From: Laccaria trichodermophora | Taxonomy: Eukaryota > Basidiomycota > Agaricomycetes > Agaricales > Hydnangiaceae | Direction: 5' to 3' | Length of the DNA: 64,000 nucleotides | Assembly (NCBI GenBank): GCA_018417955.1 | Contig: JACTVC010000014.1 | Span: 186,001 to 250,000 of the forward strand | Part shown: in pieces, positions 39,204 to 50,850 of the stretch | How positions within the stretch are numbered: position 1 is the stretch's first letter | How the letters are laid out: every line of letters starts with the position of its first letter | Program-made: the position numbers and the translations under genes | The notes under the pieces: model-generated | Database searches by the model: none | What the model saw: only the letters and a program-made list of their open reading frames with translations | Told to the model about the DNA's origin: nothing

Positions 39204-39333
39204 AGTTTAAAATTATTTTTACTATAGTCTAATTGAGGCACACAGGTGCTTGGGGACGAAACCGCATCCCTCTTTCCTCACTTGAGATACTTTCCATCAC
39301 GTCGCTCTTGTTCGCGCTTACATATATCAACCT

Positions 39334-41741
39334 ATGGTTGCATCAGACCAGTCTTCACATCTTATGTCTACCGGCAATGAAACTCTCAATACTCCTATTC
39401 CTTCTGATCCTACTACTCAGTCAACTCTTGGGAATGAACAAGATCCTGATCAAGGTCAAGGAGGTCAGGAACTACGTCAAGAAGGGCAACATCCAACTCA
39501 AAACCCAAATCCTGAACAGGACGACGACAAACAAGATGATCCAAGCTTGCCTGGGAATTTCCCAGCTGTGAACGCCGTTCTTGCTTCGTGCAATTCCATT
39601 CTCGAGGATTTTAGATCATCACAGATCCCTAAAGCGGCTGCGTTATCCAGAATCTACACACACTTACTTCATGGCATTCCAGATAATGATGTTTCCTTTG
39701 CTTCAACCATTGAAGAGGCGTTCGCTCAATATCTCACTATCATTGAGAATCATCAACATCACCTCAAAGAAGCTCAGCATCGTGGCATTCGTCGACAACA
39801 ATCCAAAACTCCACCAGAAAGTCGTGCTGAAAGAGGAAACCCTGATGAAGATCAAACACCCAACAAGTGTTCAAAACCAGACGAATCTCAATATCCTTGG
39901 ATTATATCTGACTTCATTCATTGTGTCACTCTATCACCGTCACTTGCAAGCACACTTGAACTTCTTAAGCTCTATGTGATCAATCCAAAAGGGATTAAAC
40001 GCTCTCTTGTCAACTCTCCAACTTGCCCTGAATTCCCAGACTCGGAGTGGACTAACATTCTTGCCAGGAGAGCTGTCAACCTTGATGCTGTCCTCAGTGG
40101 TTATTACTCAACGTCCAACAATGATGAGTGAGTGGAGGAGATTGGAGATCTTGAAATACGCTTTGGAACAGTCAACCCAACAAAGACAGTTTCAACAGCT
40201 GGGGAATGGAGCATCACATGGAACAGGGCTTCACGAGCAACATCAACTGCTTTCCCACACAGAGCTGGGGAGCTGGCTGAATATGCTGAGTATATCGTTG
40301 GACTCTTCGCTGCCACTGATGCCCACTTCCATGATTGTGTTATCCTTTTTGACAAAGCTGTACAGCGTCGTGTTGGCGCTTGTCAGGACTTGGAGCTCAC
40401 AGATCTCAACAAATTCTCAGACCTCAGATCAACTCACATGGACTCGATTGGTGCCGCTGTTGTTCAACAAGCATCTCTCGCCACCAATATCAAACCCAAT
40501 TCAACCTCTCAGAAGAAGATACAAGAACCATGCAACTGTTGGAATGAGGGGTTATGCACGCTTGAGGCTTCTCAGTGTCGCTGACTTCATGTTTGTAACA
40601 AATGCATGAAATCTGGACACAAGGGCCCTGATTGTCCATCTTGATCTTCCCTGGCTGTCGCTCCCACACTCGTTTATCACCTCTCCCATCAAAAACCTAT
40701 TTCAGCCCCCTCAAGTTCAGCTGGGGGTCATCATAAAATGATCAACATCTCACATGGCTCTTGTCAACCCCATCGAGAGCTGTGGACATTAGACCATCTT
40801 GTGCACAAGCGGTCTATCGCTTTGGGGCTTGCTATAGACAATTCAACTCACCTTACCTACACCTCGGCACTCAATTCATATTTTACATTCTGCAAAATCC
40901 ACAACTTCCCCATAGAACCCACTGAAGAAACCTTCAGCTTCTTCATCGTATATATGTCAACCCATATCAAACCTGACTCAGTCAACTTATATCTTTCAGG
41001 CATTTGCAACCAACTCGAGCCTTTCTTCCCTGAGGTCCGGAAGCGGCGAGGAAGCATTCTAGTCTCTCAGACTCTTGCTGGATGCTGACGTCGCTTCGGA
41101 ACACCCATCCATCGCAAACGACCCTTATCGAAAACTGATTTAGAAACTGTCATATCCCATATCGGGAGTTCCCTGGATCATGATGAAAAACTGTTCCTTG
41201 CTATTTTACTCACCGGATTTCACGGTCTCTTGCGACTTAACGAGTTGACTTTTCCTGATAGAGTCGACTCTCGTGACTATCGCAAAGTCACCCTACGCCA
41301 TACCATCAACATATCAGCTACATCCTACTCATTCTTGCTGCCTGGCCATAAGGCCGACCGCTTTTTTGAGGGGAATATGATCATAATTCAAAAGACAAAC
41401 CTTCCATCAAGCCCACACAATTTTTTCCTGTCATATCTCACCTCACGAGATCATCTCCACCCCTTCAAGCCTGAATTATGGTTATGGAAGTCTGGCATTG
41501 TGCTGACACGTTCCTGGTTCATCAAAAAACTTCGCCGGTTTTTCCCTCTGACATTGCAGGGCAATCAATGCGTGCCGGAGGTGCCACCTCATTAGCTGAA
41601 GCCGGGGTGTCACCTGAAATCATTCAAGCCACAGGACATTGGGCAACGGATACTTTCAAGATTTACATCAGAAAAAATCCCATCCTTCTCCAAGCCATGC
41701 TCTTTGGTCGACCTGCTCACCAACCTGCATCTGTTTCATAA
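39334..41741 (+). pseudogene. Gag-like / zinc knuckle / tyrosine recombinase polyprotein, degenerate
   Basis: A single frame from ATG 39334 runs to about 41540. It has an acidic Gln/Asp-rich start, a Gag-like helical region (to about 40500) and a zinc knuckle (CNCWNEGLC, then CNKCMKSGHKGPDCP, about 40520-40640). A tyrosine recombinase follows from about 40760. Stops are TGA at 40129, 40582, 40642 and 41086. One lost base in the T run near 41542 shifts the frame, which then continues to TAA-free code ending near 41741. Recombinase features are FHGLLRLNELT (first catalytic Arg), GQSMRAGGATSLAEAGV and FKIYIRKNP (nucleophile Tyr). The usual His of HxxR is Gln here. The gene is not functional as it stands. 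Its order resembles DIRS/Ngaro elements minus the RT, or a Crypton with an added Gag. Confidence 0.7.
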
Positions 41742-41981
41742 TTGTCTGAACATTTCTCTTCTTTTTTATTTCTCTGACTTTTGTACTACTCTTTCTATGG
41801 ACTTCTCAAGCCTAGGACAGTTACCTCAACATCCTCCCATTTTCCAGCACCTTACAAACATCCCTCCGTTTTTCCACTCCACTCAACTTCTTATATTCAA
41901 CTTACCCTCCCTTCCCTCCCTTTTTTCACATCTTTAATAGGTATAATAGGACATTGGTACCTTCAATGGACATCCTAGCGG

Positions 41982-42012
41982 GTTCTCCAGGTGCGCGGCG
42001 CATCTGGAGAAC
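41982..42012. repeat. hairpin near the 3' end of the recombinase element
   Basis: GTTCTCCAGGTGCGC and GCGCATCTGGAGAAC pair with one mismatch around a one-base centre. It lies about 240 bp after the recombinase frame and 55 bp before the element edge. It could be a terminus, a recombination site or a terminator. Confidence 0.6.
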
Positions 42013-42067
42013 TCTGCATTTGCCTATTTACATATATATAAGGTTTCGAAAACTTCACCCTTACTCA

Positions 42068-42830
42068 ATTAGATCAGTAAAAGTGTCCAGGCTGCATCTC
42101 AGATAATAGGGCCGATTTAATATTAAATTGGTGAAGTACTTTGGCTGGTGCCGAGGCCGAGTGGAAAATAACCGAGCAGACAAGTGAATTAAATCGGTAA
42201 AAGTGCCCAGGCTGTGTCTTGGATAATAGAGCTGATTTAATATTAAATTGGTGAAGTACTTTGGCTGGTGCCAAGGCTGGGAGGAAAATAACTGAGCAGA
42301 CAAGTGAATTTAATTGGTAAAAGTGCCTGGGCTGCACATCAGATGACGGATATTAAATTGTTGTACTTTGGCTGGTCCGAGGCCAGGTAAAAAATAACAT
42401 AGCAGACAAGTGAATTGAATTGGGCCTGGGTTGCATCTCGGATAATAGAGCCAATCTAACATTAAATTGTTAAAGTACCTTAGCTTGTGCCATGTCTGGG
42501 TGTGAAGTCACTGAGAATTCAATTGGTAAAAATGCCTGGGCTGCTGCTTGTGATTAGATATCAAATTGCTATGCAATGTCTGGATGCAAAATAACCAAGA
42601 AAATGAGTGAATTGAATTGGTAAAAATAACTAGGCTGCATCTCAGGTGATACAGCCAATTTAATATTGATTTGTTGCAGTCCTTTAGCTGGTGCCATGGC
42701 TGGGTGCAAAATGACTAAGCAGACAAGTAAATTAAATTGGTAGAAATGCCCAGGTTGCATGTCAGGTAATAGAACTGATTTAATATTCAATTGTTGAAGT
42801 CCTTCAGCTAATGCCATGTCTGGCTGCAGA
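42068..42830 (-). repeat. 120-bp satellite, block 2
   Basis: This continues block 1 in the same orientation beyond the recombinase element. Units decay toward 42830, where CCATCCTG microsatellite sequence (42855-42945) begins. Confidence 0.8.
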
Positions 42831-43929
42831 GTTGCAAGTGAGTGGATTCTCCTGCCATCCTGCCATCCTGCCATCCTGTCATCCTTCCCTCCTACCCTCC
42901 TACCCTCCTTCCATCCCACCATCCTGCCATCCTGCCCTCCCATCATCAGCATTATTTCTTGACCATTACTGGGCCATTTCTCTCCAAAAACCCTGCTAAT
43001 TATATCTTGATGTAGTCTATGACATACTCAAAACAAGAACCTATAGTAGTGTAGTTGACGTGCATCTCCCTCAATGTTCCCCATAGTATGTATACCTTTA
43101 CTGTAGCCTCCCCAAAGTGGAAAGAATAAAGTGTATATTATACATGCTTAATTTGTGGTAGCTCAGAATAGCCATTTGGGGTTCTGAGTATTTGTATTGC
43201 TTAAAATGTCCAGAAGAGATATAAATCCCATGGGAGTTCCAGAGGAATATGTTCAATTATTATTTGCAAGACATGAAGATATAAGGTTCTAATTGGAGCA
43301 ACTTACCTGGTAAATGGTGCATGGAGAGGAGGGAGGAATACATAGTATCCATTAGTTACATCACCACAGTTTCACCAATGAGAGTCAAAAGTGGGTTGGA
43401 GGTAGGGATGGGATAGCTAGAAAGAAGTTTAAAAGGAATTACAGAGATTGACAAGACAAGATAATGATTTCAGAAGATTATATATGGAGCAGGACAATGG
43501 TACATGGATAGTCACTAACATTCCAGCCATATCTCTGTATCCACCAAAACACATACCCAGAACCTCCTGCCTTCCTTACCTGATCAATACTCTTTGAACA
43601 ACCTACTAGCTACCCCAGCCTTAAGTGAACCTCACACCATATATAATAAACACCACCAAGATATGATTAGGAACTTTTTTGGAGAGAAATAGTCCAGTAA
43701 CAGTGGAAATACTATACTCATGACTGGTGGGTGGAATGGGGGCAGGATTACACCTATTGGAGAAACTAGTGCCTGATTTGGTAATTGTCGGTCAACAATG
43801 ATGGCATTGAGAGGGGGCACCAGGCAGATGGTGTGAAAGTTATAACTAACTTGTCTATTCCACAATGGTGTATGAATGGTGCCGAGGTCGGGGAACAACC
43901 CTCATGAGTTGTGTTATCTTGCTTATCTG
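42831..43929. other. spacer between satellite blocks, no gene
   Basis: A CCATCCTGC-rich microsatellite opens the stretch (42855-42945). The remainder is unique-looking AT-rich sequence without a supported frame. It forms the loop between inverted satellite blocks. Confidence 0.5.
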
Positions 43930-45960
43930 GAATGCAGGCTGGTCACTTTTACCAATTTAAGTCACTTGTCTCCTCGGTTATTTTCCACCCGGCCTTGGCA
44001 CCAGCCAAAGTACTTCACCAATTTAATATTAAATCGGCTCTATTATCCAAGACACAGCCTGGACACTTTTACTGATGTACTTCACTTGTCTCCTCAGTTA
44101 TTTTCCACCCAGCCTCGGCACCAGTTAAAGTACTTCACCAATTTAATATTAAATCGGCTCTATTACCCAACACACAGCCTGGGCACTTTTACCAATTTAA
44201 TTCACTTGTCTGCTCAGTTATTTTCCACTGGGCCTCGGCACTAGTTAAAGTACTTCACCCATTTAATATTAAATTGGCTCTATTACCCAAGGCGCAGCCT
44301 GGGCACTTTTACCAATTCAATTCACTTGTCTGCTTGGTTATATTCCACCTGGCCTTGGCACCAGCCAAAGGACTTCAACAATTCAATAGTAAATCGGCTC
44401 TATTGTCTGAGACGCAGCCTGGGCACTTTCATCGATTTAATTCACTTGTCTGCTTGGTTATTTTCCACCCAGCCTCAGCACCAGCCAAAATACACCAATT
44501 CAATATTAACTCGGCTCTATTACCTGAGACGCAGCCTGGGCACTTTTGCCGATTTCATTCACTTGTCTACTCAGTTATTTTCCTCCCAGCCTTGGCACCA
44601 GCCAAAGTACTTCACCAATTTAATATTAAATCAGCTCTATTATCCGAGACGCAGCCTGGGCACTTTTACCGATTTAATTCACTTGTCTGCTCGGTTATTT
44701 TCCACCCGGCCTCGGCACCAGCCAAAGTACTTCACCAATTTAATATTAAATCGGCCCTATTATCTGAGACGCAGCCCGGACACTTTTACCGATTTAATTC
44801 ACTTGTCTGCTCTGTTGTTTTCCACCCAGCCAAAGTACTTACCAATTTAATTCACTTGTCTGCTCGGTTATTTTTCACCCGGCCTCGGCACCAGCTAAAG
44901 TACTTCAACAATTTAAAATTAAATCAGCTCGATTACCCGAGACGTAGCCCAGGCACTTTTACCGATTTAATTCACTTGTCTGCTCGGTTGTTTTGCACCC
45001 AGCCAAAGTACTTAAACAATTTAATATTAAATTGGCTCTATTATCTGACATGCAGCCCGGGCACTTTTACCCATTTAATTCACTTGTCTGCTCGATTGTT
45101 TTGCACCCAGCCAAAGTACTTCAACTTTAATATTAAACAGGTTCTATCATGTGAGACACAGCCCAGGCAATGTTACTGATTTAATTCATTTGTCTGCTTG
45201 GTTATATTTCACCTGGCCTCGGCACCAGTTGAAGTACTTCAACAATTTAATATTAAATCGGCTCTATTATCCAAGATGCAGCTCGGGCATATTTCTCGAT
45301 TTAGTTCAGTTGTCTGCTCGGTTATCTACCACCCAGCCTCGGCACCAGCCAAAGTACTTCCCCAATTTAATATTAAATTGGCTCTATTATCCGACATGCA
45401 GCCCGGGCACTTTTACCGATTTAATTCACTTGTCTGCTCAGCTGTTTTCCACCCAGCCAAAGTACTTCAACAATTTAATATTAAACAGGTTCTATTATAC
45501 AAGACACAGCCCGGGCATTGTTACTGATTTAATTCACTTGTCTTCTTGGTTATTTTTCACCCAGCCTCAGGACTAGCTAAAGTACTTCAACAATTTAACA
45601 TTAAATCAGTTCTATTATCCGAGACACAGCCCAGGCACTTTTACCAATTTGTTTCACTTCTCTGCTCAGTTATTTTCCACCCAGCCTCGGCACCAGCCAA
45701 AGTACTCCAACAATTTAAAATGAAATTGGCTCTGTTATCCAACGTGCAGCCTGGGCATTTAATTCACCTGTTTGCTCAGTGATCATTTACTCGAACATAG
45801 TAACAGCTAAATGGCTTCAACAAATTAATTTAATTACCTGCACCACCCAATGTGCAGCCTGGGTGTCTTTACTGATTTAATTCATTTGTCTTCTTGGTTA
45901 CTTTGCATCTGGACACGGCACCAGCTAAAGTACTTGAACAATTTAATATTAAATCACCTG
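43930..45960 (+). repeat. 120-bp satellite, block 3 (inverted)
   Basis: About 17 units of the same 120-bp repeat lie in opposite orientation to blocks 1 and 2. CCAGCCAAAG occurs at about 44000 and 44360 and CCAGTTAAAG at 44120, in 120-bp register. Some units are shortened by about 40 bp. The 301-codon frame across them has no credible product. Confidence 0.85.
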
Positions 45961-46456
45961 GGCAAGTCACTTTTCCTGTAAACATACTACATGTTGGACA
46001 TTTCGACCGGGCATGGAAGCCCAGGTCTGGCTCAAACAACCCTACTCGGCTGCATAAAATGAAAGCCGAGCAGAAAACATATACTAGTCCATATTTAAAA
46101 GGCCAGGCTGGCTCAAACATCAGCTGATCCCATGTTTATAAATTGTCAGTTTCCATGGCTGACTCAGTAGTGGTATCCGTTTGCTGGACTGATCAGCTGA
46201 GCCATGACTACAATAATGTGGGTCCCACCAGCTGACTCTGCTAATCAGAATTTAAGACCCTCAGCCGATCACCAACCCAGGAACATTCAAATCCGTCAAC
46301 CGATCCTGCATAGCTATCTTCCATCAGCCGATATACAAATAGTTGTCCTTCGCTCTCTAGGTGTAATTCCTGCTGATCCTGCTGTGCTAAATCTACATCG
46401 CCGGCCAACCCTTCATTACCTTACTCATGGGACTGCATCAGCCAATTCATCAACAC
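45961..46456. other. non-coding, CAGC/GGCT-motif-rich
   Basis: This stretch lies between the satellite and the DIRS element. GGCTGGCTCAAACATCAGCTGA-like motifs recur and resemble those at 37.4-38.1 kb. No gene is seen. Confidence 0.45.
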
Positions 46457-46734
46457 TGAGCCAGTCAAAAGCATTTGACTGGGGTCTATGCAGCAACACG
46501 TGATCCGCCCGTTTGGGCTTTCCTTATCACCTGCGCTTTGTTGCCTCGCTCCTTTCCCTCCTCCCTCGTGTTCTCTTTGTTTCGTCTCTGTATATACCAT
46601 GTCTCACTCCTCCATTCTTCCTTGTGCCCTCATATTTCCATACCACTCACATAGAGCTCGTTAGGTAGGGTCTTCATGCCCTCATATTTCCATACCACTC
46701 ACATAGAGCTCATTAGCAAGCATCTTTCTTTTCA
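46457..46734 (+). repeat. DIRS left direct repeat
   Basis: It starts TGAGCCAGTCAAAAGC and ends TCTTTCTTTTCA, and matches 57932-58209 nearly base for base. An internal duplicate of CCCTCATATTTCCATACC occurs about 47 bp apart. Confidence 0.85.
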
Positions 46735-46755
46735 TCAGGCACCATTCCTTCGACT

Positions 46756-49700
46756 TTGTCATCGAATCCACCAACCCAGCTGCGTCGCGGTCCCGGGGGT
46801 CACTTCATATCCGCCAATAGCCCTCCTTCTGCCACTGCCCAGCGCGCCATTGTCAGGGCATCCCACAACTCCTTGCCCGCGGCCTCTCCCTCATCGCTTC
46901 TGCCAGCAGTCTCTCCGTTATCACTTCCACCTGAGTCGTCGCCACTTGCTCCTCCCTCCGACGTCCCTAACATGACCAACGCATCCGACGATCCATCCCC
47001 TCCAGCCAGTGGCTCAGTACCATCCACCCAACCATCCCAGATACCGGACGACTTCATGCGCCAGTATCACGAGCTGCAAATGATGATGTCACAAATGATT
47101 TTGGCACGAAGCAACAGCCCTCAAATCCCAACTGCCGTTGCCCCTCAAAGCATCTTCGCACCACTCCCTCCGTTCACTTCCATCCATGCTCAAGCTTCAC
47201 CTGGTAAGTCATCGCTTTACCATCGCTTCCCCACCATCGAGGCAAGCATGCTGCTGGACATCGCACGTCACGAGTTCAAGCCCAAGGATCTCTTCAAGCT
47301 CGACTCACACTTTCGGGAGAAGGGAGATCCGGATAAGGGGGAGGATAGTAAGAGTTGTGCGGGTTTGCCAAAGGAATACCCCTCCCTTAGCTCCCTCCTC
47401 ACACCCCTCCTCACCTATTTTCGGGTTTTGGAGAATTTTGCTGCATCAGCTGGCGATCTCAAGGCCACTCACATTATTGCTGACAGCGCCACCATTTACA
47501 CATCCCACATCCTGGCGCTTCACCAACAGTACCAGTGGGGAGCAGTCCTCCAGTACCACTTCAACTTCCACTACCTTCGTCGCCCCGAGATGTGAGACGG
47601 CGATTACTCAGGGTGGGCTCAGACAGATGCAGAGCTCATGAACCGCCATCTCTTCGGTCACTTCAAGACTGCAAAGGAAGGAGCCAATCGGTCGTCGTCG
47701 TCGACATCGAAGACTCGCGCTGAGCAAGTGTGCTTTGCTTTCAACAAGGGCGAGTGCACTGCCAGTCCATGTCCAGGGGGACGCGTTCATAAGTGTCGCA
47801 AGTGCGGCACTACAGGTCATGGGGAGAAGGATTGCAAGAAGACCTAGGTTGCTGGCAGGGTGGGCTCAGCTGCCCCATCGGTTTCAGCTGCTCGCCTGGG
47901 CCAGCAGCCTCCATCTGGTATTTCTTCTTCGTCTTCAGCCTCTTCATCACCAATTACATTCTCTCCCCCTCACTCTGACCTCTTCCCTCCATGTCTTTCT
48001 CCTCCTCGCCCTAATACAGACCCACGTTGTAACAAGCCCATACTGGACCCCCCCTCACATACAGCTCTAGTGCTGTCCCTGTTACATATCAACGCTTGGG
48101 AACACTACTTACATGACTACCCCAATAGAATGTTCATAGCCACGTTACGTCAAATTATTTCTTTTGGTGCCAACTTGGGTTTCATTGGTGATCAGCATTC
48201 TCAGTCTTGCAAGAATCTCAAGTCGGCGGTCAAACATGACACTTTTGTGGGCACATCTATTGAGGCACTCACTTCATCTGGTCAGGCAGCTGGCCCATTC
48301 CCATCACCCCCTCTCTCCAATTTCCGTTGCTCACCCCTTGGCGCCGTTGGCCGCAAACGGAATCCCAACAAACTCCGTGTGATTAATCACCTTTCCTGGC
48401 CCCATGACTCTTCAGTCAATGATGGCATCCCTGATAGCAAAGCTCACATTTCTTATGATATGTTTGAGCGCACTGTTCATGACCTGATTTGTTTGGGGCA
48501 AGGCTCTTTGATGGCATAGCTTGATCTCAAGGATGCTTTCCGCCACATTCCCGTTAGGGCAGCCGATTGGCATCTGCTTGGTTTCCACTGGGGCTCCAAG
48601 TTCATTTATTTGCTTGTTTTGGCCTTCAGCCTGAAGAACGCACCTTACATATTTAACCTCTTTGCTGAGGCTCTGCATTGGATCATTCAATGGCATATTC
48701 CAGCAGCTCTTTGTCATTATTTGGACGATTTCCTCCTTATTTTTCCCAGCAATACACAATGCTCCCTGGCAGATGCAGCTGTTGAGTGGGTTATGGGCTT
48801 GGGAAAGGAGCTTGGTTTGAACTTCCAAGACTCAAAGACAGTGTGGCCGTGCACTCGTCTTGAGTTTCTTGGTCTCAAGCTTGACTCATCTATGATGGAA
48901 GCTCGTCTTCCTGTTGACAAACTTATTTTTCTCCAAGATCTTCTCCACTCTTGGTCAGCAAAGCGAACTTGTACCCTCCTTGAATTGCAAGAATTGTTGG
49001 GCTTCTTGCAATTTACATCTCAGGTCATTCCGCTCTTGCACTCTTTCCTTCGCCGTCTTTTCGACTTTTCATCGAAATTCAAATCCCCCTTTGCCCATCG
49101 TCATATTCCCTCCTCTGCTTGAGCTGATATCAGATGGTGGCTGGTGTTTAGCTCGACGTGGAATGGGGTTCACTTGGTCTCGCCTTCTCGACCTGTTGTG
49201 GTGGTTCACACAGATGCGAGTGGTCGCAAAGGGCTTGGGGGCGTTCATGCAAATCAGTGGTTCGCTTCACGTGCCCCATGACATTATCGTGATCATGACA
49301 TTCAGTTCAAGGAGCTATATGCCATCATTCAGGCAGTACTTCGCTGGGGAGATACATGGAATAATCATCACGTAAATTTTTACTGTGATAACCAGGTGGT
49401 GGTTGTTTGGATTAATTCCAGGACAGCGCGTTCCCCTGATTCAATGGCCCTCATTCGCCTTTTGTCCATGCTAGCTGCTTGCCTCAATTTTTCTTATTCC
49501 TCTATTTGGATTCCAACTGAAGAGAATGTGCTTGCTGATGCTGCTTCTCGTTTCCAGTACAGCTGCCTCTTCCAGCTTGCCCCACACCTCCCACGCAAAC
49601 CTTGTTATCTGAAATCCCATCTCACTGGTTTGAAGTGCATGCTAACTTCTCACGACAAGCTGCAACCTTCCTTTGGCATGGTCTTGCATCCAGCACTCGC

Positions 49701-49790
49701 AAATCCTACTCCACAGGTCAGCGTTCCTTCATTGATTTCGCCTGACTTCACCCAGGATTGCTCAACGAGCCTGGGAAATTCCTGCCAGCA
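46756..49790 (+). pseudogene. DIRS Gag-RT-RNase H polyprotein, degenerate
   Basis: One reading frame holds everything. It starts with a Pro/Ser-rich Gag (MSSNPPTQ...) and a helical region with FPTIEASMLLDIARHEF. A zinc-finger segment follows (CFAFNKGECTASPC, then CRKCGTTGHGEKDC, about 47730-47840). RT motifs are LRVINHLSWPHDSSVNDGI, LDLKDAFRHIPV and the catalytic YLDDFLL (about 48718). RNase H has VVHTDASGRKGLGG, FKELYAI and ADAASRF (about 49190-49555). The frame is broken by TGA 47593, TAG 47845, TAG 48517, TGA 49120 and TGA 49279 without any shift. Each break fits a CGA or CAG codon. Copying activity is lost unless supplied by another copy. Confidence 0.8.
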
Positions 49791-50031
49791 ACCCCTCGGG
49801 TCATCGTTGAGTGGGTTGCAAGTCTTGGGGCTCGCGCACTCCAGCCCAAAACAATTAAATCCTATCTGTCTGCCGTTCGTTCCCTCCATGTCGATGAAGG
49901 TCTTCCATTCGACGCTTGTGAATCCGAGACAGTCTGCCGAGTTATCTGCGGAATCAAGCGTTTTTATGGAGAAAAGGTTCGGAATCCCAAGCTCCCCATC
50001 ACACTTGGAATTCTCCAGCAACTTGCGACTG
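49640..50031 (+). pseudogene. DIRS tyrosine recombinase, 5' part
   Basis: This is in a different frame from the RT, overlapping its end. It includes FLWHGLASSTRKSYSTGQ, a TGA at 49743-49745, and the core-binding region LQPKTIKSYLSAVRSLHVDE. It is cut after LGILQQLAT by the palindromic element at 50032. The remainder resumes at 55094. Confidence 0.75.
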
Positions 50032-50109
50032 GTGGCTACCACTTTTATCATATAACTAAGGCACTTGCCATGGGAGCTCTGTGTATAAGTCCACACTCTT
50101 TATGAGATA

Positions 50110-50850
50110 TCGCTCTGGATATTTCATTGGGTGTCTTGGTGGCTTTCATTAACTATTTCATTCCTGTTTCAGTGTGGTTTCAATAGATATTTCATTAGTA
50201 TTTCAGGCTATTTCATTGCGCTTTTCATAACTAATACTCTGCTCTTTCAATAGATATTTCATTAAGAATGTTGGGCCCTCTCATTGTGATTTTCATTAAT
50301 TACTCAGTGCGCTTTCAATGGATTTTTCATTAACATTTCATGATATTTCATTGTGCTTTTCATAACTGATGCTCTGTGTTTTCAATGTATATTTCATTAA
50401 TTACTCTATGCGCTTTCAATGGATTTTTCATTAATATTTCAGGATATTTCATTGTGCTTTTCATAACTAATGCTCTGCACTTTCAATGGATATTTCATTA
50501 GGAATGTTAGGCCCTCTCATTGAGATTTTCATTAATTACTCAGTGCGCTTTCAATGGATTTTTCATTGCGCTTTTCATAACTAATGCTCTGTGCTTTCAA
50601 TAGATATTTCATTAGGAATGTTAGGCTCTCTCATTGATATTTTCATTAATTACTCAGTGCGCTTTCAATGGATTTTTCATTAATATTTCAGGATATTTCA
50701 TTGTGCTTTTCATAACTAATGCTCTGCACTTTCAATGGATATTTCATTGGGAATGTTAGGCTCTCTCATTGATATTTTCATTAATTACTCAGTGCACTTT
50801 CAATGGATTTTTCATTAATATTTCAGGATATTTCATTGTGCTTTTCATAA
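50110..50850 (-). repeat. minisatellite, left arm
   Basis: About five units contain GCTTTCAATGGATTTTTCAT and TTTCATTAATTACTCAGTGC. It is the complement of the larger right-arm array. Confidence 0.75.

Larger units (their letters stand above)
39204..42067 (+). mobile_element. Gag-tyrosine recombinase element without reverse transcriptase
   Basis: About 2.86 kb is inserted within a 120-bp satellite unit: the left flank ends GAATTAATCG and the right resumes ATTAGATCAG, both from the same point of the unit. It carries one long frame with a zinc knuckle and a tyrosine recombinase, and a 3' hairpin at 41982-42012. No reverse transcriptase or RNase H motif is present. Boundaries are good to about 10 bp. 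Confidence 0.65.

Noticed and set aside
43876..45782. Long frames up to 301 codons in both orientations over the 120-bp satellite
   Set aside because: Period divisible by three and stop-free in several frames; the peptide simply repeats the satellite.
13716..49745. TGA recoded as an amino acid across the window
   Set aside because: TGA is used as a true stop by the kinase and the hAT transposase genes, and the affected frames also contain TAG; mutational decay is simpler.
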